Positions 35,070 through 45,002 of a DNA stretch of 64,000 bases are shown here, in pieces; the first letter of the stretch is position 1; the number at the start of each line of letters is the position of its first letter. Origin of the DNA: Comamonadaceae bacterium (GTDB lineage Bacteria; Pseudomonadota; Gammaproteobacteria; Burkholderiales; Burkholderiaceae_C); the NCBI GenBank assembly GCA_947447985.1, contig CANFLX010000002.1, positions 1-64,000 of the forward strand. Reading direction: 5' to 3'. Made by a program: the position numbers and the translations under genes. Under the pieces are notes generated by a model. It saw nothing but the letters and a program-made list of their open reading frames with translations. It made no database searches and had not been told where the DNA came from.

Positions 35070-35699
35070 TCAAGCGCCCAGCAAGAGCCGCAGCGCCAGC
35101 CCCGCAAACACCACACTGGCCAGGCGATTGAGCCCCACTTGCGCGCGCGGTGCCTTGTGCAGCAGCTGGCCAAAGCGTCCGGCCAAGAGGGCGATAGCGC
35201 CAAAGGTGAGCAGGGTGGCGAGCATGAAAATTGCGCCCAGCTGCATGATTTGCAGGGCCATGGCGCCATGCGCAGGCTCCACAAACTGCGGCAAAAACGC
35301 CAGAAAAAACAAGGCCACTTTGGGGTTGCTGATGTTCATCACCACGCCGCGCAGATAGGTCTTGCGGGCGCTGAGCGCAGGTGCTGCGTCGCCCCCGGGC
35401 AGCCCCGCAGGGGCCCGCCACGACAGCCAAGCCAGCCACAACAAGTAGGCCGCACCCAGCGCTTTGAGCAATGTAAACGCGGTGTCAGACGCAGCCAAGA
35501 TCGCCGCCAAACCCAGCGCCACCGCCGCCGTGTGAAACAACAAGCCGCTGCACAAACCCAAGACCACCAGCAAGCCGGCGCGGGCACCATGCACTGCGGC
35601 GTGCAGCAGCACAAACACGTTGTCGGGCCCCGGCACCAAAGCCAGCAGTACCGACGCTGCAAAAAAGGCCAGTCCCGTTTGGGCGCCGATCAGTTCCAT
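35070..35699 (-). CDS. LysE/RhtB-family exporter
   Basis: 209 residues with six hydrophobic helices and the family signature VPGPDNVFVLLHAAVHGARAG in helix 1 (after LLALVPGPD) and NISNPKVALFFLAFLPQF in the middle. The family exports amino acids or related metabolites; the substrate is unknown. The start at 35699 lies five bases after the 8-oxoguanine deaminase stop on the same strand, so it may be co-transcribed with it and export a purine-related product or amino acid. Confidence 0.86.
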   Translation of the reverse strand: MELIGAQTGLAFFAASVLLALVPGPDNVFVLLHAAVHGARAGLLVVLGLCSGLLFHTAAVALGLAAILAASDTAFTLLKALGAAYLLWLAWLSWRAPAGLPGGDAAPALSARKTYLRGVVMNISNPKVALFFLAFLPQFVEPAHGAMALQIMQLGAIFMLATLLTFGAIALLAGRFGQLLHKAPRAQVGLNRLASVVFAGLALRLLLGA

Positions 35700-35703
35700 A
35701 GTT

Positions 35704-37122
35704 TTAGCCAGCCATAGTGGTGAGCGTTTGAGCCATCCCGTTGTGCCGCTCAATGAGCGGCCCCAGGTCCACGCTGGTGAGCTGGCCGTCGCGCACCACG
35801 ACGCGGCCGTTGACCACGGTGTAGCTTGCATTGACGCTGGCGCAGAGCATGAGGCTGGCCACCGGGTCGTGCACGGCAGCGCCTGCAAACTGCAGGCCGC
35901 GCAGGTCAAACAGCGCCAGGTCGGCACACATGCCCACCCGAATCTGCCCGATGTCGCGGCGCCCCAGCACGTCGGCGCCACCGCGTGTGGCCAGGGCCAA
36001 TGCATCGCGCGCGGTCATCTCCAAGGGCGCGGTATCGCAGCCGAATTGGGTGTTGCCTTGCGCGTCACGGGTGGGGGCCTCTAGCGACTTGCGCAAGCGT
36101 GCCAGCAGCATGGCCTGGCGCGCTTCGCCCAGCAGGTGGGCACCATCATTGCTGGCGCTGCCATCGACGCCCAAGCCCACCGGCACGCCCGCATTGAGCA
36201 TTTTGCGTACCGGTGCAATGCCGCTGGCCAGGCGCATGTTGCTGCAGGGGCAATGGGCCACACCGGTGCGGGTGGCAGCAAACAGGCTGATGCCTTCGTC
36301 ATCGAGCTTGACGCAATGGGCATGCCACACGTCGCTGCCCAGCCAGCCCAGGTCCTGGGCATATTGCGCGGGCGTGCAGCCGAATTTCTGTAAGCTGTAG
36401 GCGATGTCGTGGTCGTTTTCGGCCAGGTGGGTGTGCATGCGCACGCCGTGCGCCCGGGCCAGTTCGGCCGATGTTTTCATCAGGTCGCGGCTGACGCTGA
36501 ACGGCGAGCAGGGTGCCACCGCCACCTGCGTCATAGCGCCATGCGCAGCGCTGTGGTAGCGCTGAACCACCCGCAGCGTGTCTTTCAAGATGGCGTCTTC
36601 GTCTTCTACCAGATGGTCGGGCGGCAGGCCGCCCCGGCTTTGCCCCACGCTCATGCTGCCGCGCGTGGCGACAAAGCGCATGCCGATGGCGCGCGCTGCT
36701 TCAATGCTGTCGTCGAGCGTGACCCCGTTGGGGTAGATGTAGAGGTGGTCGCTGCTGGTGGTGCAGCCGCTCATCAGCAGCTCGGCCATGGCGACCTGGG
36801 TGCTGGTGTAAATCATGTCGGGCGTGAGGCCGCCCCAAATCGGGTACAGGCCGCGCAGCCAGCCAAACAACTCGGCGTTTTGCACCGAGACAATCGCCCG
36901 TGTGAGCGACTGGTACATGTGGTGGTGGGTGTTGACCATGCCGGGCACCACCAAGTGCTGGCGCGCGTCGATCACGGTTTCGGCGGTAGGGGGCAAGGTG
37001 GCGGCAGGGCCGACGGCCGCGATCAGACCGTCGCGCACCAGAATCGAGGCGTCGCGCATCTCGGTGCGCGCGTCGTCTTGGGTGGCAATGGTGTGGGCGT
37101 TGTGGATGAGCAAGGTGGCCAT
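35704..37122 (-). CDS. 8-oxoguanine deaminase / related amidohydrolase
   Basis: 472 residues of the amidohydrolase superfamily, COG0402 branch. The metal-binding HHHMYQS near 65 sits in VVPGMVNTHHHMYQS; further motifs are THLAENDHD (near 235), WHAHCVKLDDEG and GVDGSASNDGAHLL with the catalytic Asp. This motif set matches 8-oxoguanine deaminase, often labelled hydroxydechloroatrazine ethylaminohydrolase in older annotation. It would convert 8-oxoguanine to urate, feeding the same pathway. The start at 37122 gives the usual MATLLIHNAHTIAT beginning. Confidence 0.87.
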   Translation of the reverse strand: MATLLIHNAHTIATQDDARTEMRDASILVRDGLIAAVGPAATLPPTAETVIDARQHLVVPGMVNTHHHMYQSLTRAIVSVQNAELFGWLRGLYPIWGGLTPDMIYTSTQVAMAELLMSGCTTSSDHLYIYPNGVTLDDSIEAARAIGMRFVATRGSMSVGQSRGGLPPDHLVEDEDAILKDTLRVVQRYHSAAHGAMTQVAVAPCSPFSVSRDLMKTSAELARAHGVRMHTHLAENDHDIAYSLQKFGCTPAQYAQDLGWLGSDVWHAHCVKLDDEGISLFAATRTGVAHCPCSNMRLASGIAPVRKMLNAGVPVGLGVDGSASNDGAHLLGEARQAMLLARLRKSLEAPTRDAQGNTQFGCDTAPLEMTARDALALATRGGADVLGRRDIGQIRVGMCADLALFDLRGLQFAGAAVHDPVASLMLCASVNASYTVVNGRVVVRDGQLTSVDLGPLIERHNGMAQTLTTMAG

Positions 37123-37166
37123 GCGGGCATTGTGCCGCAGCCAAACCGTGCCCCTATGATGGCGAA

Positions 37167-38498
37167 ATGCAAGCCAACTCACCCCCCTCCGCTGCCGTGC
37201 AGCAAGCCCCCTTGGACTTTTTGCGCAGCCTGTTTCACGCCGCGGTCACGCGCGCGCTGCCCTTGCACAACACCGCCGCCTTTTTGCCACCGCCGCCCAA
37301 AGGCCGCACCGTGGTGCTGGGCGCAGGCAAGGCCGCAGGCGCCATGGCACAGGCGGTTGAAGCCTTGTGGCCTGCCGATGCGCCTTTGTCGGGTCTGGTG
37401 GTCACCCGCTATGGCCACACGCCCCCGCGCCCTGCGGGTCTGGCCCAGCGCATCGAAGTGGTTGAGGCAGCCCACCCGGTGCCCGATGCAGCGGGCATGG
37501 AAGCGGCGCAGCGTATCTTGGCGCTGACCGAGGGGCTCACCGCCGACGACCTGGTGCTGTGCCTGATCTCGGGTGGCGGCTCGGCCCTGCTCACCCTGCC
37601 AGCGCAAGGCCTGAGCCTGCAAGACAAGCAGCGCATCAACCAGCAGTTGCTCGACAGCGGTGCGCACATCGGCGAGATGAACTGCGTGCGCAAACACCTT
37701 TCACGGATCAAAGGCGGGCGCTTGGGCGCGGCCTGCGCACCGGCGCGGGTGGTCACGCTCACCATCAGCGACGTGCCGGGTGATGATCCATCCACCATCG
37801 CCAGCGGCCCCACCGTGGCCGACGTCAGCACCTGTGCGCAGGCCTTGGAGATCTTGGACCGTTACGGCATCGACGTGCCAGCCCTGGTTCGGCAGGCGCT
37901 GCACGAGGGGCGCTTAGAAACGCCCAAGCCCGGCGATGCGGCCTTTAACGAGCACACGCTGCACCTGATTGCCACGCCCCAACAGTCTTTGCAAGCGGCG
38001 GCCGATGCGGCGCGCGCTGCGGGTATTGCCGCCTACATCTTGAGCGACGAGGTCGAAGGCGAGTCGCGCGAGGTGGCCAAGGTGCATGCGGCGATGGCGC
38101 GTGCCGTGGCCAAAGGGCAGGGCGCCTTTCAAAAGCCCTGCGTGATTTTGAGCGGGGGCGAGACCACCGTCACCATCCGGCCGCGTGCCCCGGGCGCTGC
38201 CAAAGGCCGGGGCGGGCGGGCGGGCGAGTTTTGCATGGGGCTGGCGCAGGCTCTGCAGGGCATAAATGGTGTGTGGGCGCTGGCCGCTGACACCGATGGC
38301 ATTGACGGAGTGGAAGACAACGCCGGCGCGCAGGTGGCGCCCGACACCCTGGCACGCGCCACTGCCCTGGGCCTGAAGCTGGCCGACCACCAGCAGCGCA
38401 ACGATGCCTATGGCTTCTTCGCCGCCTTGGGCGATTTGGTGGTCACCGGGCCGACCCACACCAATGTGAACGACTTCAGGGCGGTGCTGGTGTTGTAG
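37167..38498 (+). CDS. glycerate 2-kinase, MOFRL type
   Basis: 443 residues with VVLGAGKAAGAMA (N-terminal Rossmann), LISGGGSALL, VRKHLSRIKGGRLG, TLTISDVPGDDPSTIASGP and the C-terminal MOFRL domain (VILSGGETTVTI, ADTDGIDG). It phosphorylates glycerate to 2-phosphoglycerate, the last step of the glyoxylate to tartronate-semialdehyde route. Glyoxylate is released by ureidoglycolate breakdown in purine catabolism. It is often mislabelled hydroxypyruvate reductase (ttuD). It is divergent from the deaminase with 44 bases between the starts. Confidence 0.92.
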   Translation: MQANSPPSAAVQQAPLDFLRSLFHAAVTRALPLHNTAAFLPPPPKGRTVVLGAGKAAGAMAQAVEALWPADAPLSGLVVTRYGHTPPRPAGLAQRIEVVEAAHPVPDAAGMEAAQRILALTEGLTADDLVLCLISGGGSALLTLPAQGLSLQDKQRINQQLLDSGAHIGEMNCVRKHLSRIKGGRLGAACAPARVVTLTISDVPGDDPSTIASGPTVADVSTCAQALEILDRYGIDVPALVRQALHEGRLETPKPGDAAFNEHTLHLIATPQQSLQAAADAARAAGIAAYILSDEVEGESREVAKVHAAMARAVAKGQGAFQKPCVILSGGETTVTIRPRAPGAAKGRGGRAGEFCMGLAQALQGINGVWALAADTDGIDGVEDNAGAQVAPDTLARATALGLKLADHQQRNDAYGFFAALGDLVVTGPTHTNVNDFRAVLVL

Positions 38499-38533
38499 GC
38501 GCCGGGAGGGTGCTTGCAAAGCCTCCGTGCGCC
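38498..38533 (+). terminator. terminator-like hairpin after glycerate kinase
   Basis: GGCGC (38498-38502) with GCGCC (38529-38533) and an inner GGAGG with CCTCC pair around a short internal loop. An AT-rich stretch follows but no strong T-run. Confidence 0.4.
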
Positions 38534-38628
38534 TAAATAATTGCTAAAAATGTAATTTATACTTAATTTGTATTTATATTGATTTATTGATACAAAATTT
38601 GTCACTAAATTCATTGATTGGAGCGCAT

Positions 38629-39438
38629 ATGCATAGCATCGAACCATCCTTGTGCCACAACAAAAATCTCCTGACCCGGCCTGTCTGTCCAAAACCTCTG
38701 TTGCGGGTGGCGGTGGGCATCCTGGTATGTCTGGCTTTACCTGCCAGCGCGCAGACTTTCACCGATGACATCAAGGTGGGTGACGAACTCAGTGCCGCGG
38801 GTATCGCGATGCGGGGGTATTCGCCTCCGGTCCTGCCACTTCCACCCGGCAGGTGGGAGGTGGTGGCACGCTCAGACGAAAACTTCCCGCTGACCAACCG
38901 CTTGAATGAAGTACTGAGCCCGGCCCCCAAAGTCGTGCTCACACTGGTTAACAAGGAGCTTTTGGGCAAAGTCTTTGCAGCAGTCGTGAACTACTCCCCG
39001 GAAGTGGTGCCCATCCGCTGGACCAACCCGCCCTGTGCCGCTCCGCGGACGAGTTTTACGGATTCTGCGGGTACGACACCCGAGTCCTTGGACTACGCCT
39101 GCGCCAGAGTCTGGTACCACCCCGCAGGATTGCAGCGGTATATCGCCAACGCGGCCAGCAGCGAGAACGAATGGGAAAAGAAATACATTGCTCCGCTGGC
39201 CCGTGGCAAGGAAACCTTCCCCGACCCGGTCATTTGGGTGGTGACCATCGCAAACCGGGACCGTGGACGCCTCTTTGAGGTGACCCTGCTGGCCCGCTCA
39301 ACCCTGTCAGGCAAGGTCGAGGACTCGTTTGACCAAGGCATACGGACCTGGGTCAATGGGTTCGAAAAAGCACTGATCGGTGGTTTGCATGGCGATAAAG
39401 CCAGCATTGCCGAGTTTCCCGCGCCGCCTCTTCCTTGA
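38629..39438 (+). CDS. hypothetical exported protein
   Basis: 269 residues. An extended n-region is followed by a hydrophobic stretch (LLRVAVGILVCLALPASAQ) and probable cleavage near residue 43. The mature part (TFTDDIKVGDEL then PPGRWEVVARSDENFPLTNR) has a paired CAAP and DYACARV Cys set and no membrane helix; a periplasmic role is likely. No family is recognised. The ATG at 38629 follows a GGAG. The very AT-rich 90 bases upstream, including TATACT at 38558, probably contain its promoter. Confidence 0.7.
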   Translation: MHSIEPSLCHNKNLLTRPVCPKPLLRVAVGILVCLALPASAQTFTDDIKVGDELSAAGIAMRGYSPPVLPLPPGRWEVVARSDENFPLTNRLNEVLSPAPKVVLTLVNKELLGKVFAAVVNYSPEVVPIRWTNPPCAAPRTSFTDSAGTTPESLDYACARVWYHPAGLQRYIANAASSENEWEKKYIAPLARGKETFPDPVIWVVTIANRDRGRLFEVTLLARSTLSGKVEDSFDQGIRTWVNGFEKALIGGLHGDKASIAEFPAPPLP

Positions 39439-39443
39439 ATCGC

Positions 39444-41807
39444 TTAGCGCTGCACCGCCCACAGCACGTTTTCGGCGGTGGCGGGTGCGTTGAGCTGCAC
39501 AGGGCCGCCTGACGCTTCACCCTGCGCACAGCGGGCCTGGGACACCGCGTCGCGCAGCGCCTCAAACACGCTGACCGCCAGCATGAAAGGCGGTTCTCCC
39601 ACCGCTTTGGAGCCAAACACATTGTCTTCGCGATTGGGCTCGGGCCACAGGTCCACCTTGAAGTGCCTGGGCACGTCGCCCGCTGTGGGAATTTTGTAAG
39701 TACTGGGGGCGTGGGTAGACAAATGGCCTTTGTCGTTCCACACCAGCTGCTCGGTCGTGAGCCAGCCCATGCCTTGGACAAATCCGCCTTCAATCTGTCC
39801 GATGTCCAGCCCCGGGTTGATGCTGCGCCCCACGTCATGCAGGATGTCGACCTTGAGCACGCGGCTCTCACCCGTGAGTGTGTCAATCGCGACCTCGGTG
39901 CATGCGGCGCCATAGGCAAAGTAATAAAACGGACGCCCGGTGAGCGTGGTTTTGTCGTAGTGGATTTTGGGTGTGCGGTAAAAGCCGTCGCTCCACAACT
40001 GGATGCGGTTGGCATAGGCCATCTGCACCACGGCATCAAAACTGCGGCGGGCCTTGGGTGAAATCACCTGCCCGCCACGAAACTCAATCGCCCCGGCACC
40101 ACAGCCGTCGAGCCCGCAGACAAAGGCCGCCAGGTTGTCGCGCACATGGCGGGCGGCAAACTGGGCAGCGCGCCCGTTCAAGTCGGTGCCTGCGGACGCA
40201 GCCGTGGCCGAGGCGTTGGGGATGGTGCTGGTGTCGCTGGCGCTGCACAGCACGCGCTCAAAGGGCACACCCAACTCGTCGGCCACGATTTGCGCAACCT
40301 TGGTGTGCAGGCCCTGGCCCATCTCGGTGCCGCCATGGTGGATGCGCACACTGCCGTCCAAATAGACATGCACCAAAGCGCCCGCTTGGTTGAACAAGGT
40401 GGCGGTAAAGCTAATGCCGAACTTGACCGGTGTGATGGCAATGCCGCGCTTGATGACGGGGCTCTTGGCGTTCCATGCGGCGATGTCCGCACGGCGCTGG
40501 CGGTAGCCCGAGCTGGACTCCAGCGTGCCCAGCAGTGGCGCCAGGATGTTGTCCTCCACCTTCATTTGGTAGTGCGTGGTATCTCGCCGCAGCACAGCGT
40601 GCGGGCCATCGGCGCCTTGCGTGTCCAGCGGCTCGTCGCTGTACAGGTTGCGCATGCGCACATCCAGCGGATCGAGCCCCAGGTGGCGCGCCACGTCGCC
40701 CAAAATTGCCTCAATCACGACCACGCCCTGCGGCCCGCCGAAGCCGCGAAACGCGGTGTGGCTTTGGGTGTTGGTTTTGCAACGGTAGGACGCAATGGAG
40801 ACGTTCTCCAGGTAGTACGCGTTGTCACTGTGGAACACCGCGCGGTCCGCCACCGGGCCAGACAGATCGGCGCTGAAGCCGCAGTTGGCGGCCATCATCA
40901 GGTCCAGGGCGGTCAGGCGTCCCGTCCCGTCAAACCCTGCGGTGTATTCATACGCAAAGGGATGGCGTTTGCCGGTGACCATGAAGTCATCGTCGCGGTC
41001 CAGCCGCAGCTTGACGGGTGCTTTGAACTTGTGCGCGGCTACGGCGGCCCACACGGCCACATGGCCGGCCTGCGTTTCTTTGCCGCCAAAGCCGCCGCCC
41101 ATGCGCCGGCATTCCACCCGCACCGCGTGGTTGCTCAGGCCCAGCGCATGCGCCACCCAGTGCTGCACTTCGCCGGGGTGCTGGGTGCTGCTGTAGACCG
41201 ACCACTGGCCCTGGGCATGGGGCACGGCATAGGCCACCTGGCCTTCCAGATAAAAGTGTTCCTGGCCGCCGACTTCCAGCTTGCCCTTCAAGACATAGGC
41301 GGCCGCCGCCATGCCTTTTTGCACGTCGCCCCGGCGCACATGCACGGGTGGCAGCACAAAGCTTTGGGCTGCCAGCGCGTCTTGCACCGTCAAGATGGCG
41401 GGCAGAGAGTCGATTTGTAGCGCGACTTTGCGCGCGGCTTTGCGCGCTTGCATGACCGTCTTTGCCACCACCAGGCCAATCACTTGGCCCACGTGCTGCA
41501 CCGTATCGGTGGCGAACACCGGCTCGTCACCCGCAAAGGCAGCCAGCATGGGGTCGCCTGGCACATCGGCACTCAGCACCACGCCGATGACGCCTGCCAT
41601 GGCCAGCGCAACGCGCGCATCCACGCCCCGCAAATGGCCGTGGGCGTGGGTGGAGAGAATGGGTGCGGCATGCAGCGTGCCACGCAGCTCGGGCATGTCG
41701 TCGATGTAGGTCGCGGCACCTGCCACCTGGGCGAGTGCGCTTTCGTGGGCCACCGTGCGGCCACTTGCGGCTTGGGCCATGGCGGGACTCATTTCGGTGT
41801 GCTTCAT
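39444..41807 (-). CDS. xdhB: xanthine dehydrogenase molybdenum-binding subunit
   Basis: 787 residues with the MoCo subunit features: AHESALAQVAGAATYIDD, EGQVAYAVPHAQGQW, GGGFGGKETQ (near 260), FRGFGGPQG (MoCo contact) and a C-terminal GEPPFMLAVSVFEALRDAV with the catalytic Glu. It oxidises hypoxanthine and xanthine to urate. The start at 41807 overlaps the xdhA stop by four bases. It ends next to the exported protein, five bases apart and convergent. Confidence 0.96.
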   Translation of the reverse strand: MKHTEMSPAMAQAASGRTVAHESALAQVAGAATYIDDMPELRGTLHAAPILSTHAHGHLRGVDARVALAMAGVIGVVLSADVPGDPMLAAFAGDEPVFATDTVQHVGQVIGLVVAKTVMQARKAARKVALQIDSLPAILTVQDALAAQSFVLPPVHVRRGDVQKGMAAAAYVLKGKLEVGGQEHFYLEGQVAYAVPHAQGQWSVYSSTQHPGEVQHWVAHALGLSNHAVRVECRRMGGGFGGKETQAGHVAVWAAVAAHKFKAPVKLRLDRDDDFMVTGKRHPFAYEYTAGFDGTGRLTALDLMMAANCGFSADLSGPVADRAVFHSDNAYYLENVSIASYRCKTNTQSHTAFRGFGGPQGVVVIEAILGDVARHLGLDPLDVRMRNLYSDEPLDTQGADGPHAVLRRDTTHYQMKVEDNILAPLLGTLESSSGYRQRRADIAAWNAKSPVIKRGIAITPVKFGISFTATLFNQAGALVHVYLDGSVRIHHGGTEMGQGLHTKVAQIVADELGVPFERVLCSASDTSTIPNASATAASAGTDLNGRAAQFAARHVRDNLAAFVCGLDGCGAGAIEFRGGQVISPKARRSFDAVVQMAYANRIQLWSDGFYRTPKIHYDKTTLTGRPFYYFAYGAACTEVAIDTLTGESRVLKVDILHDVGRSINPGLDIGQIEGGFVQGMGWLTTEQLVWNDKGHLSTHAPSTYKIPTAGDVPRHFKVDLWPEPNREDNVFGSKAVGEPPFMLAVSVFEALRDAVSQARCAQGEASGGPVQLNAPATAENVLWAVQR

Positions 41808-43357
41808 GGCTGGACGGCCTCCAGGTCGGACGCGGTGAGGGCGTGCACATCGGCCAGCGGCGTGCCCTGGCTTTCCAGCCAAAAGCGCAAGAGCAGGTTG
41901 CCCAGCACTTCGCTGCGGTAGGCGCTGCTGGCACGCATGTCTGAAATCGGCGCAAATTCGCCGCGCAATGTGGCCATGGCCGCGCGCACGGTGGATGCGT
42001 TCCAAGGCTGACCCTGCAACGCGGCCTGGCTTGCGCGTGCGCGCACTGGTGTGGCTGCCACACCGCCGGCACCGATCGAGGCGCTGACGACACGACCGCC
42101 GTCGAGCACCACCTGCAGCGCCAGGCAGACGGCGGAAATGTCGTCCTCGAAACGCTTGGAAATTTTGTAGACGCGGCAGAACTCGCCGCTGCTCACCGCG
42201 CCCTTGCGCCGACCCTTGGATGAGGGCACAGGTTTGGGCACCTTGATCCAGCCCAGCACTTCATCGGGGCGCAGTGCCGTTTTCCGGTAGCCCAGGTACA
42301 GGTCTTCCAGCGGCATTTCGCGGAATCCTTTCGTGCTGGCCAGCACCACATGGGCACCCAAGGCAATCAGCAGAGGCATGGAGTCGCCGATGGGCGATCC
42401 ATTGGCCACGTTACCCCCCAAAGTGCCCGCATTGCGCACGGGCAATCCAGCAAAGCGCTGCGCAAAACTTTGGAGCGCAGGGCGCTGCGCGACCAACGCG
42501 GCAAAGGCCTCACTCAGGCTGACGGCCGCACCGATGGCAATGTGGTGCGGGTAGTCGTCTATCTGGCGCAGCTCGCTGACGCGGGTCAGGTCCAGCACCT
42601 GCGCAAAGTCGCGGTGCTGCTTGGTAATCCACAGGCCCACATCGGTGCAGCCTGCAACCACTTGCGCCTCGGGCTGTGCTTTGCGCAGGGCCAGCAGCGT
42701 GGAGAGCTCGGTCGGGGTGGCATAGGGCGATCGTGCGGGCTTGGGCTTGGCGGGCCTGGACGCAAGCGCCTGCTTTTCGGCCTGTGCGATCTGGGCCAGG
42801 GCTTTGAGCCCGCTGCGCACAGGGGGCGTGTCCAGGCGCTGGCGCGGCATCCGAGCCATGGCCACTGCGGCGTCCAGAATGGGGCGGTAGCCCGTGCAGC
42901 GGCACAAATTGCCCGACAGTGCCTGGGACGCCAGGTCGCGGTCGATGGCACGCGGGGGGTGTTGCTCTGACAAGGCCGCCAGGCTCATGACAAAGCCGGG
43001 GGTGCAAAAACCGCATTGGGAACCGTGGCATTCGGCCATGGCCGCTTGGGCTGGGTGCAGCGTTCCGTCTGGCGTAGCCAGATCTTCCACGGTCCAGAGT
43101 GCCATGCCGTCCACCGAATGCGCCAGTTTGATGCAGCTGTTGACGGCGCGGGTTTGCAGCTTGCCATCTTGCAATTCGCCCACCACCACGGTGCAGGCAC
43201 CGCAGTCGCCCTCGCCGCAGCCTTCTTTGGTGCCGGTCAGGTGCAAGTCTTCGCGCAGCACCTCGAGCAGGGTTCGCGTAGGTGCGACTCGCGCGAGTGT
43301 GTGCACCTGTCCGCCCTTGAGAAAGCGTATCGGCTTGTAAATTGCATGAGAGTCCAT
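41804..43357 (-). CDS. xdhA: xanthine dehydrogenase iron-sulfur/FAD subunit
   Basis: 517 residues. The N-terminal 2Fe-2S domain has GCGEGDCGACTV; the second cluster domain has CGFCTPGFVMSL and GNLCRCTGYRPI. The FAD domain begins near 205 (YATPTELSTLLALRKA) with the FAD-binding NAGTLGGNVANGSPIGDS, and the CO_deh_flav_C part follows. Electrons pass from MoCo through two clusters to FAD and NAD. It is divergent from the BMP-type importer across 130 bases. Confidence 0.96.
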   Translation of the reverse strand: MDSHAIYKPIRFLKGGQVHTLARVAPTRTLLEVLREDLHLTGTKEGCGEGDCGACTVVVGELQDGKLQTRAVNSCIKLAHSVDGMALWTVEDLATPDGTLHPAQAAMAECHGSQCGFCTPGFVMSLAALSEQHPPRAIDRDLASQALSGNLCRCTGYRPILDAAVAMARMPRQRLDTPPVRSGLKALAQIAQAEKQALASRPAKPKPARSPYATPTELSTLLALRKAQPEAQVVAGCTDVGLWITKQHRDFAQVLDLTRVSELRQIDDYPHHIAIGAAVSLSEAFAALVAQRPALQSFAQRFAGLPVRNAGTLGGNVANGSPIGDSMPLLIALGAHVVLASTKGFREMPLEDLYLGYRKTALRPDEVLGWIKVPKPVPSSKGRRKGAVSSGEFCRVYKISKRFEDDISAVCLALQVVLDGGRVVSASIGAGGVAATPVRARASQAALQGQPWNASTVRAAMATLRGEFAPISDMRASSAYRSEVLGNLLLRFWLESQGTPLADVHALTASDLEAVQP

Positions 43358-43487
43358 TCAACAGGTCCTTTGTGCATCAATATGGTGCAAGGGTAAATCA
43401 GGTCTGGTTCGCCATGTCCGAGCCGTTAGCATACGCATACATTCCAATTTGATAACTCACCGCTGCGACTTTTTCTGAAATATCCGC

Positions 43488-45002
43488 ATGAACGCACCCC
43501 GCCTTCAACTCTCCGGTATCACCAAAGCCTATCCAGGCGTGGTCGCCAACAGTGAGGTGTCGCTCACGGTGCTGCCCGGACAAATCCACGCAGTGCTGGG
43601 TGAAAACGGTGCCGGCAAATCCACGTTGATGAAGATCATCTACGGATCGGTCAAGCCCGACGCCGGGCAAATGGCTTTCAACGGTCAGCTGACCCACATC
43701 CGCAATCCGAACGAGGCGCGGGCCTTGGGCATCAGCATGGTGTTCCAGCATTTCAACCTGTTTGACACCATCACCGTGGCTGAAAACGTCTGGCTCGGAT
43801 TGGATAAAAGCATCAGTTTGCAGGAAGTGACCGATGGCATCCAAGAAAAGGCGGCGCGCTACGGTCTCGATATTGACCCCGCGCGACCGGTACACACCCT
43901 GGGCGTGGGCGAAATGCAGCGGGTGGAAATCATCCGCGCCTTGCTCACCAACCCCCAGCTGTTGATTCTGGATGAACCGACCTCGGTGCTGACACCCCAG
44001 GCGGTGGAGAAATTGTTTGTCGTGCTGCGCCAGTTGGCCTCAGAGGGCTGCAGCATTCTGTACATCAGCCACAAATTGCATGAAATTCGCGCGCTCTGCA
44101 CGGCCTGCACGGTGTTGCGCGGCGGCAAGGTGACCGGCGTGTGCAACCCGGCGCAAGAGACCAATGCGTCGCTGTCGCGCCTGATGATCGGCAGCGAGCC
44201 GCCCAAACTGGTTCACAACCCCCGCACGCCGGGCGAGCTTCGTTTGGAGGTCCAAGGCTTGAGTCTGCCGCGCGACGAGCAGTTTGGCGTGGACCTGCAT
44301 TCGATGGATCTGCAAGTGCGCGCTGGCGAGGTGGTCGGCATTGCCGGTGTCTCGGGCAACGGGCAAAAAGAACTTTTGTACGCCTTGTCGGGCGAAGACT
44401 GCCGTGCGCCTGCAGGCAGCATCCGCATGGGCGCCCACGACGTGTCGGCGCTGCACCCGGGGGCGCGGCGCAAACTGGGTTTGCATTTCGTGCCTGAAGA
44501 ACGCTTGGGGCGTGGCGCCGTGCCCACCTTGAGTCTGGCGCAAAACCTGCTGCTGACCCGCAACGATGCGATTGCGGCACCGCGATTTCTCGGCGGGTGG
44601 CTGAAGTTGGATGTACTGGAGGCGCAAGCCCAGCGCATCATTGAGCGCTTTGGCGTCAAGGCCAACGGGCCGGGTGCTGCGGCGCGTTCGCTCTCGGGCG
44701 GGAACTTGCAAAAATTCATCGTGGGCCGCGAAATTGACGCGCAGCCCAGCCTGTTCATCGTCTCGCAGCCGACCTGGGGTGTGGATGTGGGGGCGGCGGC
44801 GCAGATTCGTTCGGCCATCCTGGCCTTGCGCGACGCCGGGTGCGCCGTGCTGGTAGTCAGTGAAGAAATTGAAGAACTGTTTGAGGTGTGCGATCGCCTG
44901 CATGTGATTGCCCATGGCAGGTTGTCGCCCTCGGTGGCTGCAGCCCAAACGACCCTGGAGAAGGTGGGTGAGTGGATGAGCGGTTTGTGGAGCGCAGCAT
45001 GA
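43488..45002 (+). CDS. BMP-type nucleoside/purine importer ATPase
   Basis: 504 residues with two fused ABC domains, as in RbsA/NupA-like importers. The first has GENGAGKST, LGVGEMQRVEIIRALL and LLILDEPTSVLTP. The second lacks a proper Walker A (GVSGNGQKELL) but retains LSGGNLQKFIVGREI and a Walker B ending in Gln (FIVSQPTWGVD). It probably energises import of nucleosides or purines by the two permeases and the BMP-family binding protein that follow. Confidence 0.92.
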   Translation: MNAPRLQLSGITKAYPGVVANSEVSLTVLPGQIHAVLGENGAGKSTLMKIIYGSVKPDAGQMAFNGQLTHIRNPNEARALGISMVFQHFNLFDTITVAENVWLGLDKSISLQEVTDGIQEKAARYGLDIDPARPVHTLGVGEMQRVEIIRALLTNPQLLILDEPTSVLTPQAVEKLFVVLRQLASEGCSILYISHKLHEIRALCTACTVLRGGKVTGVCNPAQETNASLSRLMIGSEPPKLVHNPRTPGELRLEVQGLSLPRDEQFGVDLHSMDLQVRAGEVVGIAGVSGNGQKELLYALSGEDCRAPAGSIRMGAHDVSALHPGARRKLGLHFVPEERLGRGAVPTLSLAQNLLLTRNDAIAAPRFLGGWLKLDVLEAQAQRIIERFGVKANGPGAAARSLSGGNLQKFIVGREIDAQPSLFIVSQPTWGVDVGAAAQIRSAILALRDAGCAVLVVSEEIEELFEVCDRLHVIAHGRLSPSVAAAQTTLEKVGEWMSGLWSAA